Shown: positions 1 through 9,501 of the stretch, one piece after another
How positions within the stretch are numbered: position 1 is the first letter of the stretch
How the letters are laid out: every line of letters begins with the position of its first letter
NCBI RefSeq assembly: GCF_024753285.1
Contig: NZ_JANUGW010000012.1
Coordinates: forward strand, 111,018-175,017
Origin: Massilia pinisoli
GTDB taxonomy: Bacteria; Pseudomonadota; Gammaproteobacteria; Burkholderiales; Burkholderiaceae_D
Direction of reading: 5' to 3'
Length of the DNA stretch: 64,000 bases
Translations under genes and position numbers: made by a program
The notes under the pieces: generated by a model
Told to the model about the DNA's origin: nothing
The model's input: only the letters and a program-made list of their open reading frames with translations
Database searches by the model: none

Positions 1-3000
1 GACATGCCTTGCGGACGCTGGACGGAGACGGCCGCGAACAGGAAGGCCGCGAGCGATTCGACCGTGTCGACCGCTTTCCACGCCTGCACGAACGACGACG
101 ACAGGCCGGCCTGCGCATCGGCATCCGACTTCGCCGGCATCAGCTGGCGCAGTTGTTCCGGCTGGGCGAACAGATTCGACAGCTCTTCCATGCCGCCGGC
201 GCCGGCCTGCTCCGCCGGCAGCGACAGCACGCCTTCGATCACGGTGCGCAGCATCACGCGGGTGCGCGCGTCGACCGTCTGCGACACGTCGCGCGGCACG
301 GCCAGCGCATCATGGTCGAGCGCCTCGAACACGGGCGCCAGGTGCAGCGCGGCCCAGGCCTGGCCCCACGCTTTCACGACCTCGACGTCGTCGATGCGGT
401 GTTCCAGCGCCAGGTCGCGCAGCATCAGCGGGCCGCAGCGGTTGACGGATTCGTTCGCGAGCACGGTCGCGAGGATCGCGTTCGCCAGCGGGTGCGCCAG
501 CGGATCGCGCGTGGCGACCAGCTGCGCCGGGAAGTACGGGCGCAGGATGGTCTCGGCCCAAGGCTGCTGCGTGAGCGGCAGCGCGGCCAGCAGGCGCTTG
601 AAGCGGTTCTTGACGTTGGCGACGACGACCGCCAGCTCCGGCGTCGTGAGGCCCAGCCCCAGTGCCTTGCGGCGCTGCAGTTCCGTCTCGCTCGGCAGCT
701 GTTCCAGCTCGCGCGACACGGCGCCCTCAAGCTCCAGGCTGGCGATCAGCGCGGCGTAGCCGTCGACGACGGCGCTGTTCGATTGCGCCTGCGCTTCGCG
801 CACCAGCAGGTGCGTTTGCAGCGTGTTGTCGCGCAGGACCAGCTTCTCGATCTCGCCCGTCATTTCCGTCAGCAGGCGGTTGCGCTCGCCCTCGTCCAGC
901 TGGCCCGCGTTGACTTCCGTGTCGAGCCAGATCTTGACGTTGACTTCGTGGTCGGAGCAGTCCACGCCGGCCGAGTTGTCGATGGCGTCCGTGAAGATGC
1001 GGCCGCCGGCCAGCGCGAATTCGATGCGGCCGGCCTGCGTCGCACCCAGGTTGCCGCCTTCCGCCACGACTTTTACACGCAGCTCGTTGCCGTTGACGCG
1101 GATGTTGTCGTTGGCACGGTCTTTCACCTGTGCGTGCGATTCGCTCGACGCCTTGATGTAGGTGCCGATGCCGCCGTTGTAGAACAGGTCGACCGGTGCC
1201 AGCAGGATTCGGTGCATCAGTTCCTCAGGCGTCAGCGACGTCTCTTCGATGTCCAGCGCTGCGCGCACCTGCGGCGACAGCTCGATGTGACGCGCCGTGC
1301 GCGGGAACACGCCGCCGCCTTCCGAGATCAGCTCCTTGTTGTAGTCCTCCCATGAGGAACGCGGCAGCGCGAACATGCGCTTGCGTTCTTCGAACGACAC
1401 GGCGACGTCCGGATTCGGGTCGAGGAAGATGTGGCGGTGGTCGAATGCGGCCAGCACTTTCAGCTGGCGCGACAGCAGCACGCCGTTGCCGAACACGTCG
1501 CCCGACATGTCGCCCACGCCGACCATCGTCACCGGGGTCGAGTTCATGTCGTGGCCCATCTCGTAGAAGTGGCGCTTCACGGCTTCGAACGCGCCCTTCG
1601 CCGTGATGCCCATCTTCTTGTGGTCGTAGCCGTTCGAGCCGCCCGATGCGAACGCGTCGCCCAGCCAGAAGCCGCGCGAGACGGCGATGCTGTTGGCGAT
1701 GTCGGAGAACGTCGCGGTGCCCTTGTCGGCGGCGACGACGAGGTACGGGTCGTCCTGGTCATAGCGGACGGTGTCCGTCGGCGGCACGATCTCGCCGCGC
1801 ACGCGGTTGTCCGTCATTTCCAGCAGGCTCGCGATGAACAGGCGGTAGACGGCTTCGCCTTCGGCCGCCACGACGTCACGCGCCGCATCCTTCGGCATCT
1901 GCTTGCAGACGAAGCCGCCCTTCGAACCGGCCGGCACGATGACGGCGTTCTTGACCATCTGCGCCTTCACGAGGCCCAGCACTTCCGTGCGGTAGTCTTC
2001 CATGCGGTCGGACCAGCGCAGGCCGCCGCGCGCGACAGGGCCGCCGCGCAGGTGCACGCCTTCGAAGCGGCGCGAGAACACGTAGATCTCGCGGAACGGA
2101 CGCGGTTCCGGCACCAGCGCCAGGTGGCTCGTGTCCAGCTTGAAGATGATCTTTTCGCCGTCGTTCTGGTAGTAGTTGGTGCGCACGGTCGCCATCACGA
2201 GGTCGACCAGCGCGGCCATGATTTCCTCGGTGTCGGCATGGTTGACGCTGGCGAGGCCGGCCTTCAGCATGGCCAGCTTGGCATCGCCCGCCGCGCGTTC
2301 CTCATCCGACAGCTTCGGATCGAAGCGCAAGGTGAAGCCTTCGACGAGTTCCTTGACGAGGGCCGCGCGCGGGCGCAGCGTCTCCGCCATGTAGCGGGTC
2401 GAGAACTTGCTGCCGGCCTGGCGCCAGTAGCTGATGTAGGCGCGCACGAGCTGCACTTCGCGCATCGACAGGCCGCCTTCGATCGTGAGGCCGTTCAGGC
2501 GGCCGTCTTCCGCTTCGCCGTTGAACAGCGCGGCAAACAGCTCGTCCGCGACGTCCACGACACCGGGCTTGGCCAGCTTGGCGGCGGAATCGGCGTCGAC
2601 GATCAGGCTCGTGATGTAGCGGCGGGTGCCGTCGGCCGTATCGATCCAGAAGCTCTGTTCGCGGTCGATGGCGACGCCGGCGTTCTGCAGCGCGGGCAGG
2701 ATGCGCGACAGCGACGGCATCGTGTTCGCCGAGTACAGGCGCAGCGACGTGACCCCGGCTTCATCCGTTTCGATGCGCACGGACACGTGGCCCTGCTGGC
2801 CGTTCGCGATGAGCGCCGTCACGTCGCGGAAGGCGATTTCCGGCGCCGTCGCCGCGACGTAGTTCACCGGCAGCGTGGGCAGGAGCTTGCGCAGCGCGTT
2901 GCGGGTCGGGACGTCTTCCACGGTGTCGGTCAGCGCCGTGTAGCGGTCGTGCCAGCCGTCCAGCACGGACAGCAGCGGTTTCTGGATGTCCGTTTCGAGG

Positions 3001-4382
3001 TCGAGCGGATAGCGCGCGGCTTGGGCGATCAGGTAGACGCGGGCCAGCGGGCCGTCGGCGACGAGGGTCTGCGTGCGGACGTCGACGGCGCCCGAGCTGT
3101 CCTTCAGCGCCTGCGCCAGCGCGGCCACGACGGCGGCGCTGTAGCGCTCGCGCGGCAGGTAGACGAGGACGTTCAGGTGGCGTTGATACACGTCGCGGCG
3201 GGCGAACACTTTCGCGCGCGGCTGCTTGTACAGCGAGACGACGGAGCTGCACACCTGGGCGAGCCATTCCGGATCGGCTTCCAGCGCTTCCGTGCGCGGC
3301 AGCGATTCCAGGATCTCGAGGAATTTCTCGGCGCGGAAGCCTTCCTGGCGCACGCCGGCGATGGACAGCACCTTCGCCACGCGGCCGCGCGCGAACGGCA
3401 GGCGCGCCAGCGGCGTCGACGTGGCGGCGCGGGTGAACAGGCCGACGAAGCAGTGCTCGCCGATCGTGTTGCCCTGCGTGTCGGTGTCGCGCACGCCGAT
3501 GAAGTCCAGCGGCTGGTCGCGGTGCAGGGTGCCGGCCACGTCGGCCTTCACGATGGACAGGGTGTCGTCGCGCTTGGACAAGATTTCGAAATCGCCCGGG
3601 ATGTTCTGCAGGCAGGTGCCGTACACGGGGTGCGCCGTGTCCTGCAGGACGCCGATGCGGCTCGGGATGTCGCGTTCGAGTTCGCGCACGCCCGGCTTCA
3701 CGAAATAGTAGGCGTAGCCGAACGGCTCGAAGCCTTCGTTCTTGGCCCAGTCGAGGAACGCGGCGACTTCCTGGCCGGACGGCGTACCTTGTGCGGCTGC
3801 CGCGGCGGCAACAGCGGTCATGCGGTCGGCCATCGCGACGGCGTCGCGGTGCACGGTGGCGGCGTCGCGCGCGACCATCTGGATGCGGGCGATGAGTTCG
3901 GAGAGTTCATCCTGCGGCAGGTCTTCCGCCAGCAGGCACAGGACATACGATTCCAGCGGCGCGCCGGTCTCGCCGACGGCGACCACGCGGCCGGCTTCGT
4001 CGCGGCGCACGGGCAGCACGGCATTCATGACGCCCGACGCGACGACGCGCTGGCGGCGCAGCGCCATCACGAACGAGTCGACGAGGTAGGGCATGTCCTC
4101 GTTCAGGATCAGCAAGGCGGTCGACATGCCGCTGCGCCCGTCCGTGGAGCGCATCTGCGCGATCTGGCAGCCGTCCGTCGTGCGCTGCGCCACCTGGGCG
4201 AATGCGTCCCACAGGATGGCGGCGAGATTGCGCGGGTCGATGCCGGCCAGGTCGTCTTCGTCCAGGGCGCCGATCCAGGCGCCGATCAGCGCGCCCACTT
4301 GTTCGGGGGCGTTGGCCGGCTTGTTCTCGTTGACCAACGCAAGGGTCTGGGTGCGCAGATCGTGAGGCATGTCTTTGTTCAT
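1..4382 (-). CDS. gdhB: NAD-specific glutamate dehydrogenase, large (180-kDa) type; 3' end cut by window edge
   Basis: Oxidatively deaminates glutamate to 2-oxoglutarate and ammonium with NAD+, in the cytoplasm. About 1,460 codons are visible of a family usually near 1,600, so the C-terminus lies beyond position 1. The ATG at 4382 follows a GGAG ribosome site. Long N-terminal regulatory region; then the catalytic core with RGGPVARGGLRWSDR near residue 780, the lysine motif VPAGSKGGF near 815 and the nucleotide-binding stretch GVGDMSGDVFGNG near 950. It lies 128 bp downstream of astB on the same strand, fitting a role in disposing of glutamate made by arginine succinylation. The frame is open to the edge, with no sign of damage. 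Confidence 0.95.
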   Translation of the reverse strand, partial: MNKDMPHDLRTQTLALVNENKPANAPEQVGALIGAWIGALDEDDLAGIDPRNLAAILWDAFAQVAQRTTDGCQIAQMRSTDGRSGMSTALLILNEDMPYLVDSFVMALRRQRVVASGVMNAVLPVRRDEAGRVVAVGETGAPLESYVLCLLAEDLPQDELSELIARIQMVARDAATVHRDAVAMADRMTAVAAAAAAQGTPSGQEVAAFLDWAKNEGFEPFGYAYYFVKPGVRELERDIPSRIGVLQDTAHPVYGTCLQNIPGDFEILSKRDDTLSIVKADVAGTLHRDQPLDFIGVRDTDTQGNTIGEHCFVGLFTRAATSTPLARLPFARGRVAKVLSIAGVRQEGFRAEKFLEILESLPRTEALEADPEWLAQVCSSVVSLYKQPRAKVFARRDVYQRHLNVLVYLPRERYSAAVVAALAQALKDSSGAVDVRTQTLVADGPLARVYLIAQAARYPLDLETDIQKPLLSVLDGWHDRYTALTDTVEDVPTRNALRKLLPTLPVNYVAATAPEIAFRDVTALIANGQQGHVSVRIETDEAGVTSLRLYSANTMPSLSRILPALQNAGVAIDREQSFWIDTADGTRRYITSLIVDADSAAKLAKPGVVDVADELFAALFNGEAEDGRLNGLTIEGGLSMREVQLVRAYISYWRQAGSKFSTRYMAETLRPRAALVKELVEGFTLRFDPKLSDEERAAGDAKLAMLKAGLASVNHADTEEIMAALVDLVMATVRTNYYQNDGEKIIFKLDTSHLALVPEPRPFREIYVFSRRFEGVHLRGGPVARGGLRWSDRMEDYRTEVLGLVKAQMVKNAVIVPAGSKGGFVCKQMPKDAARDVVAAEGEAVYRLFIASLLEMTDNRVRGEIVPPTDTVRYDQDDPYLVVAADKGTATFSDIANSIAVSRGFWLGDAFASGGSNGYDHKKMGITAKGAFEAVKRHFYEMGHDMNSTPVTMVGVGDMSGDVFGNGVLLSRQLKVLAAFDHRHIFLDPNPDVAVSFEERKRMFALPRSSWEDYNKELISEGGGVFPRTARHIELSPQVRAALDIEETSLTPEELMHRILLAPVDLFYNGGIGTYIKASSESHAQVKDRANDNIRVNGNELRVKVVAEGGNLGATQAGRIEFALAGGRIFTDAIDNSAGVDCSDHEVNVKIWLDTEVNAGQLDEGERNRLLTEMTGEIEKLVLRDNTLQTHLLVREAQAQSNSAVVDGYAALIASLELEGAVSRELEQLPSETELQRRKALGLGLTTPELAVVVANVKNRFKRLLAALPLTQQPWAETILRPYFPAQLVATRDPLAHPLANAILATVLANESVNRCGPLMLRDLALEHRIDDVEVVKAWGQAWAALHLAPVFEALDHDALAVPRDVSQTVDARTRVMLRTVIEGVLSLPAEQAGAGGMEELSNLFAQPEQLRQLMPAKSDADAQAGLSSSFVQAWKAVDTVESLAAFLFAAVSVQRPQGM

Positions 4383-4510
4383 TTGCTTCTCCAAGCTGAT
4401 AGTTGCGCCGGGTTCGTCACGGCTTGTGGCCACATGTTCCCGGCTTGTATGGACAGGGTTGTCCCGTCCAGATTCGTGCTTCCCTATTACCGGAAACTAT
4501 CTTTTACCAA

Positions 4511-5854
4511 TCACGCCAAATCATACAACCCCGGCAAGCCGAGGATGCGTTCGAGGTCCTCCAGTGCGGCCGCGCATTCGATCGCCAGTTGCGGGTCGGC
4601 CAGGTCCTTCGGCTCGACGCGGTCGCGGTAGTGGCGCTCGACCCATGGCACGAGGCGCGCATACAGGTCTTCCGTCATCAGCACGCCCTGGTGCATGGCG
4701 GCCGCTTCCTCGTCCGTGAGCACGACGCGCAGGCGCAGGCACGCGGGGCCGCCGCCGTTGCGCATGCTCTGGCGCAGGTCGAATTCGATCAACTCGTCGA
4801 TGGCGCCGTCGCTCGCCACCAGTTGCTCCAGGTAGCGCGCGACGGTCGCCGTCTCGCGGCATTCGTGCGGCACGACGAGCGCCATGCGGCCGTCCGGCTT
4901 GGACAGCAGCTGGCTGTTGAACAGGTAGCTCGCCACCGCATCGGCGACGGGCACGACGCCCGTGTCCACGCGCACGGCGCGCAGGTCGGTGCCGGTGACG
5001 CCCAGTGCGCGGCGCAGCGCTTCCAAGGTGCCCGCTTCGTTGGCAAAGGCCTGCTCGTGGTAGAAGAGCACGTTGCCGTTGCCGACCGCGATCACGTCGT
5101 TGTGGAACACGCCCTGGTCGATCACGTCCGGATTCTGCGACGCGAACACGGTGCGCGCGGCATCCAGGCCGTGCAGGCGGGCGACGGCTTGCGACGCTTC
5201 CAAGGTCTGGCGTGCCGGGTACTTGGTCGGTGCGGGTGCGGACGGGTCGAACTCGACGCGGCCATAAACGAAAAACTCGACGCCGGCCGCGCCGTGGGCG
5301 CTGGCGAAGCGCGTGTGGTTGGCGGCACCCTCGTCGCCGAACGCGGGCGTCGATGGCAGCGGGTCGTGCACGACGAAGCGGTCCGGGTTCGCGAACAGCG
5401 CGCGCAGGGTGCGCGTCGCTTGCTCGTGCTCTTCCGCGCGGTGCAGCTTGTTGTTCAGGTTCGCCGCCGTGAAATGCACGCGGCCATCGCGGGTGTCTGC
5501 GGACGGGCTGACGGTGGCGGCGTTCGCCGTCCACATCGGCGACGCCGAGTACGCGCAGGCGAGGATCACCGGCGATTCGCGGTAGGCCTGTGCCAGGACG
5601 TCGGCGTCCGTGCCGGAAAAGCCGAGGCGGCGCAGCAGGCGGAAGTTCGGACGCGCCTGCGGCGGCAGCAAGCCTTGCGCGAAGCCGCGCGCGGCCAAAT
5701 CCCGCATCTTGGCGAGGCCCTGCAGCGCGGCCTGGCGCGGGTTCGACGCGCTCCTCACATTGCTGAACGAGGCGACGTTGCCGAACGAGAGGCCGGCGTA
5801 GTTGTGCGACGGGCCCACGAGGCCGTCGAAGTTGAATTCGCGTGCGTTGCGCAT
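4511..5854 (-). CDS. astB: N-succinylarginine dihydrolase
   Basis: Second step of the arginine succinyltransferase pathway: hydrolyses N2-succinylarginine to succinylornithine, CO2 and two ammonia. The 447-residue protein is the usual family length. It has the family N-terminus (REFNFDGLVGPSHNYAGLS) and the GGGPACLRLRV motif whose cysteine (about residue 372) corresponds to the catalytic cysteine of the family. The ATG sits 1 nt after the astD stop codon (TAA-C-ATG), so it is probably translationally coupled. In Pseudomonas the next gene is astE; here it is a glutamate dehydrogenase gene. Confidence 0.96.
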   Translation of the reverse strand: MRNAREFNFDGLVGPSHNYAGLSFGNVASFSNVRSASNPRQAALQGLAKMRDLAARGFAQGLLPPQARPNFRLLRRLGFSGTDADVLAQAYRESPVILACAYSASPMWTANAATVSPSADTRDGRVHFTAANLNNKLHRAEEHEQATRTLRALFANPDRFVVHDPLPSTPAFGDEGAANHTRFASAHGAAGVEFFVYGRVEFDPSAPAPTKYPARQTLEASQAVARLHGLDAARTVFASQNPDVIDQGVFHNDVIAVGNGNVLFYHEQAFANEAGTLEALRRALGVTGTDLRAVRVDTGVVPVADAVASYLFNSQLLSKPDGRMALVVPHECRETATVARYLEQLVASDGAIDELIEFDLRQSMRNGGGPACLRLRVVLTDEEAAAMHQGVLMTEDLYARLVPWVERHYRDRVEPKDLADPQLAIECAAALEDLERILGLPGLYDLA

Positions 5855-5855
5855 G

Positions 5856-7334
5856 TTAGAAATTCAATCCCGGAGACAGTTTGGCCGGCATGTCCAGCTC
5901 GGACGTTTCGATCGAGGCGACGGGATACGCGCAGTAGTCGGCCGCATAGTAAGCGCTCGGACGGTGGTTGCCGGACTTGCCCACACCGCCGAACGGCGCC
6001 GAGCTGGCGGCGCCCGTCGTCGGACGGTTCCAGTTGACGACGCCGGCACGCGCCTTGATGGCGAAGCGCTTCCACAAGTCGTCCGACGGGGAGAGGAGCG
6101 CCGCGGCGAGGCCGAATGCCGTCGCGTTGGCAGCGGCGATGGCCTGGTCGAAATCGGCCACGCGGATCACCTGCAGCAAGGGGCCGAACCATTCCTCGTC
6201 CGGGATGCCTGTCGCATCCGTCACGTCGACGATGCCCGCCGTGACGAAGCCCGCGTTCGGATCGAGCTGGCGCATGCGCAGCAGCACCTTGCCGCCCTGC
6301 GCTTCCATCATGGCCTGCGCCTGCACGAGACGCTGCGCGACGGCGGCCGAGACGACGGGGCCCATGAACGGCTGCGGGTCCGCGTTCGACGGGCCCACCG
6401 CGAGCTTGCTTGCCACTTCCACGAGGCGGTCGATGAACGCCTTGCCTTGCGGCGTATCCTGCACGATCATGCGGCGCGCGCACGTGCAACGCTGGCCCGC
6501 CGAGATGAACGCGGACATCACCGCATGGTGCACGGCCGCGTCCCGCATTTTCTCATTCTCTTGCACGTCCCAGACGACGATTGGGTTATTGCCGCCCATT
6601 TCCAGCGCCAGCATCTTGCCCGGCTGGCCGCCGAACTGTTTATGCAGCGCGGCGCCCGTCTGGCTGCTACCGGTGAACAGGATGCCGTCGACGTCGGCCT
6701 GGCCCAGCGCGACACCGGTCGCGCGGCCGCCGTTCACGAGGTTCAGCACACCTTTCGGCAGGCCGGCCTGTTCCCACAGCTGCACCGTGCGCACGGCCGT
6801 GCGCGGCGCGTATTCGCTCGGCTTGAACACGAGCGTGTTCCCCGCGATCAGCGCCGGCACGATGTGGCCGTTCGGCAGGTGGCCGGGGAAGTTGTACGGG
6901 CCGAACACGCCGAACACGCCATGCGGACGGTGGCGCAGCACGGCGTTGCCGTCCGCGACCTTGTTACTGGTCTCGCCCGTGCGCGCGGCATGCGATTGCA
7001 CGGAGATGTCGACCTTGTTCGCCATCGTCGTCACTTCGGTGCGGGCTTCCCACAGCGGCTTGCCCACTTCCTCGGCGATGATCGCGGCCAGTTCCTCATT
7101 GTGCTCCTTGAGCAGGTCGCGGAAACGCTGGCAGATGGCGATGCGCTGCTCGAGCGGCGTCAGGGCCCAGTCTTCGAACGCGGCGCGTGCGGCCTTCACG
7201 GCGCGGTCCACTTCTTCCGCCGTCGATTCGTTGCTGGTCCAGGTCTGGCGGCCCGTGGACGGGTCGATCGTCGCGAGCAGCGGACCGGAGCCGGCCAGCC
7301 ATTCGCCGTCAATAAAATTGGAGACGTTAGCCAT
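5856..7334 (-). CDS. astD: Succinylglutamate-semialdehyde dehydrogenase
   Basis: NAD-dependent aldehyde dehydrogenase oxidising N-succinylglutamate semialdehyde to N-succinylglutamate, step four of the AST pathway. 492 residues, normal for AstD. The Rossmann-type FTGSSQTG motif, the general-base glutamate in LEMGGNNP and the nucleophile cysteine in AGQRCTCARR (about residue 283) are all intact. The ATG overlaps the end of the upstream subunit gene by 8 nt, indicating translational coupling within the operon. Assignment as AstD rather than another aldehyde dehydrogenase rests on both sequence resemblance and its place between astA-type genes and astB. Confidence 0.95.
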   Translation of the reverse strand: MANVSNFIDGEWLAGSGPLLATIDPSTGRQTWTSNESTAEEVDRAVKAARAAFEDWALTPLEQRIAICQRFRDLLKEHNEELAAIIAEEVGKPLWEARTEVTTMANKVDISVQSHAARTGETSNKVADGNAVLRHRPHGVFGVFGPYNFPGHLPNGHIVPALIAGNTLVFKPSEYAPRTAVRTVQLWEQAGLPKGVLNLVNGGRATGVALGQADVDGILFTGSSQTGAALHKQFGGQPGKMLALEMGGNNPIVVWDVQENEKMRDAAVHHAVMSAFISAGQRCTCARRMIVQDTPQGKAFIDRLVEVASKLAVGPSNADPQPFMGPVVSAAVAQRLVQAQAMMEAQGGKVLLRMRQLDPNAGFVTAGIVDVTDATGIPDEEWFGPLLQVIRVADFDQAIAAANATAFGLAAALLSPSDDLWKRFAIKARAGVVNWNRPTTGAASSAPFGGVGKSGNHRPSAYYAADYCAYPVASIETSELDMPAKLSPGLNF

Positions 7335-8358
7335 TGTTCTTCCTTACGTTGAGCGCCAGCGAGCGGATCGGATCGCCCGGCTGGCAATGCAGCAGTTGGA
7401 GTTCGCGCACGGATAGCGCGACCTTGCGGCCGCCGTCGCAGGCCTGGGTAAGGACCATGCGAAAATCGTCGAGCTTCGTGTTGGAGACGAGCGTGACTTC
7501 GCACTCGCCTTCCGGCTGGCCTTCCTCGGCCGTCGCCAGGATGCTGTCGCGCACGGCGCGCAGCTCGGCCACGCGGCCCTGCAGCACGGGGCCCGCGTCG
7601 AAGATGTCGACGTAGCCCTCGTAGTGCATGCCTTCCTGCTCCAGCAGTTTGCGGGCCGGGAGCGTGGAGCGGTGCACCTGGCCGATCACGGCCTGCGCGT
7701 CTTCCGGCAGGTACGCGACGTACAGCGGCTGGCGCGGCATCAGCTCCGCGATGAACGATTTTTTACCCAGCGCCGTGAGGCCGTCGACGTGGTTGAAATC
7801 CATCTTGAAGAAGTGGCGGCCCAGGCCTTCGTAGAACGGCGACGTGCCGTCTTCCGCCTGGTAGCCGCGCATCTCGGCGATGATCTTTTCCGTGAACAGG
7901 TGCTGGAACTGCGCCATGAACAGGAAGCGGCTCTTCGACAGCCACTTGCCGTTGTAGCCCGTGCGGTATTCCGGCATCAGGAACAGCGAACACAGTTCCG
8001 TCGATCCGGTCAGGTCGTTCGACAGGTACAGCGTGTCCATGCGGGTGAACACGTTCAGTTCGCGGCTGGAGTGCACCAGGGTGCCGATGCGGTAGTTATA
8101 AAACGGCTCCGTCAGGCCGACGGCGGCCTTGATGGCGCACACGCCGGCCAGGCGGCCATTCGACGTGTCTTCCATCACGAACATGTAGTCGCGTTCCTCG
8201 GGCGGGATCGTCTGCGCGAACGATGCCACCGCGGTCTCGACGCGCTCGCCCAGCATGGCGCGGTCCGGCTTCAGCGTGGTCATGCCGCTGCCGACCTGGC
8301 GCGCCATCTCGATCAGCGGATCGATGTCGTTCAGGGTGATTGCGCGGATTACGAGCAT
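7327..8358 (-). CDS. aruG: Arginine N-succinyltransferase, beta subunit type (AruG)
   Basis: Transfers succinyl from succinyl-CoA to the alpha-amino group of arginine, the committing step of AST catabolism. GNAT-fold AstA family, 343 residues from the chosen start. An upstream ATG at 8382 adds eight residues (MKDNHEEP), but the ATG at 8358 has a GAGGAA ribosome site at proper spacing and yields the family-typical N-terminus MLVIRAITLND. It is paired with a paralogous subunit gene 25 bp upstream, as in Pseudomonas aruFG, where the enzyme is a heteromer; by analogy both subunits are needed. Confidence 0.93.
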   Translation of the reverse strand: MLVIRAITLNDIDPLIEMARQVGSGMTTLKPDRAMLGERVETAVASFAQTIPPEERDYMFVMEDTSNGRLAGVCAIKAAVGLTEPFYNYRIGTLVHSSRELNVFTRMDTLYLSNDLTGSTELCSLFLMPEYRTGYNGKWLSKSRFLFMAQFQHLFTEKIIAEMRGYQAEDGTSPFYEGLGRHFFKMDFNHVDGLTALGKKSFIAELMPRQPLYVAYLPEDAQAVIGQVHRSTLPARKLLEQEGMHYEGYVDIFDAGPVLQGRVAELRAVRDSILATAEEGQPEGECEVTLVSNTKLDDFRMVLTQACDGGRKVALSVRELQLLHCQPGDPIRSLALNVRKNNG

Positions 8359-8383
8359 GGGTTCCTCATGATTGTCCTTCACG

Positions 8384-9424
8384 TCAGATGCGTACGCAGA
8401 TGACGCTGTCGCCGGTCGCGACGCCCAGCGCCTCGCGTGCCGCGGGCGGCAGGCAGATGGCGTCCGAGCTCTCGGCCGGGTCGCACGGCAGCACGATCGC
8501 GCGGAACTTGCGCTCGCTGCTGGCCACCGCGTAATTCACCATCGCGGCCTTGCCGCCGCGCGTGGGCGGCTGCAGTTCCGCGTTCGCCACCTTCTTCACC
8601 ATCGAGCCCGAGAACGAATGCAGCGCGTGCTTGTGCGCCTGCAGGATCGGGCCGCCGTCGAAGATGTCGATGTATTCGTCGGCCTCGAAGCCCTCTTCCG
8701 TCAGCAGGTCGAACGCGAGTTCGCCGCTCGGATGGATCTGGCCCATCACGGCCTGCGCGGGCCCTGGCAGCAGCGGCACGTACACGGGATAGTGCGGCAT
8801 CAGCTCGACGATCAGCGTGCGGTTGCGGGCGCCGCCGATCGTGCGCTCCGCATCGAGGAAATCCATCTTGAAGAACTTGCGGCCCAGCGCATCCCAGAAC
8901 GGCGACTGGCCGTGTTCGTCGGTGACGCCCGCCAGCGGCACGAAGAAGCGGTCGCCGAAGCGGTGCGGCGCCAGCACGGCATACAGCAGGCGGGCACGCG
9001 ACAGCAGCGCCGCTTCGTGCCCCGCCGTGGCGCTGTGGCGGATATAAAAGCCGGACAGCTGCGAATACGCCGTCAGCTCCGAGCACAACGTCAGTGCGTG
9101 CACGCTGTGGCTGATGTTCAGGTCGCGCGAGACCTGCTGGATCACATCGTTACGGAACGCGAAATAGGTGCCGTTGGAGCCGGCCGACGCGTGGATCGCG
9201 GCGGTGCCGACCAGCTCGCGGGACTCGACGTCTTCGAGCACGAACAGGTAGGACTCTTCGCTGGGGATGTCGACGTGGGCGGCGAACGACGCCACCGAAC
9301 GCTCCACGAACGCGGCGATCTTTTCGCGCGTGCGCGGCAGGGTGTGCACTCCCGGCGTGGACGCGGCAAGCAGCGTCTCGAGGGCGCCGACATCCGCTGG
9401 TTCTACCGGACGAACTACGTACAT
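8384..9424 (-). CDS. aruF: Arginine/ornithine N-succinyltransferase, alpha subunit type (AruF)
   Basis: Paralogous partner of the following gene; the AstA family acylates arginine (and, in some species, ornithine) with succinyl-CoA. 346 residues starting at the ATG at 9424, preceded by GGGAG at good spacing; the ATG at 9445 would add seven residues but lacks a ribosome site. Shares with its neighbour the block RSRFLFA/RARLLYAVLAPHRF, the FKMDF motif and the FDGGPILQAHKHA tail, showing an old duplication. First of the two transferase genes after aruC, the order seen in Pseudomonas aruCFGDB. Confidence 0.93.
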   Translation of the reverse strand: MYVVRPVEPADVGALETLLAASTPGVHTLPRTREKIAAFVERSVASFAAHVDIPSEESYLFVLEDVESRELVGTAAIHASAGSNGTYFAFRNDVIQQVSRDLNISHSVHALTLCSELTAYSQLSGFYIRHSATAGHEAALLSRARLLYAVLAPHRFGDRFFVPLAGVTDEHGQSPFWDALGRKFFKMDFLDAERTIGGARNRTLIVELMPHYPVYVPLLPGPAQAVMGQIHPSGELAFDLLTEEGFEADEYIDIFDGGPILQAHKHALHSFSGSMVKKVANAELQPPTRGGKAAMVNYAVASSERKFRAIVLPCDPAESSDAICLPPAAREALGVATGDSVICVRI

Positions 9425-9501
9425 GGATTCTCCCGACAAAGGCATCGAACGGACGGAGCCGGCCGGGCTGGGGTTGCCCCCTTCCGGCCGGGAATGGCGG
9501 C

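Noticed and set aside
1431..4631. Very long plus-strand reading frame (over 1,000 codons)
   Set aside because: It is the antisense shadow of the glutamate dehydrogenase gene; the translation is rich in Arg, His, Gln and Ala with no family motifs, a known artefact in high-GC DNA.
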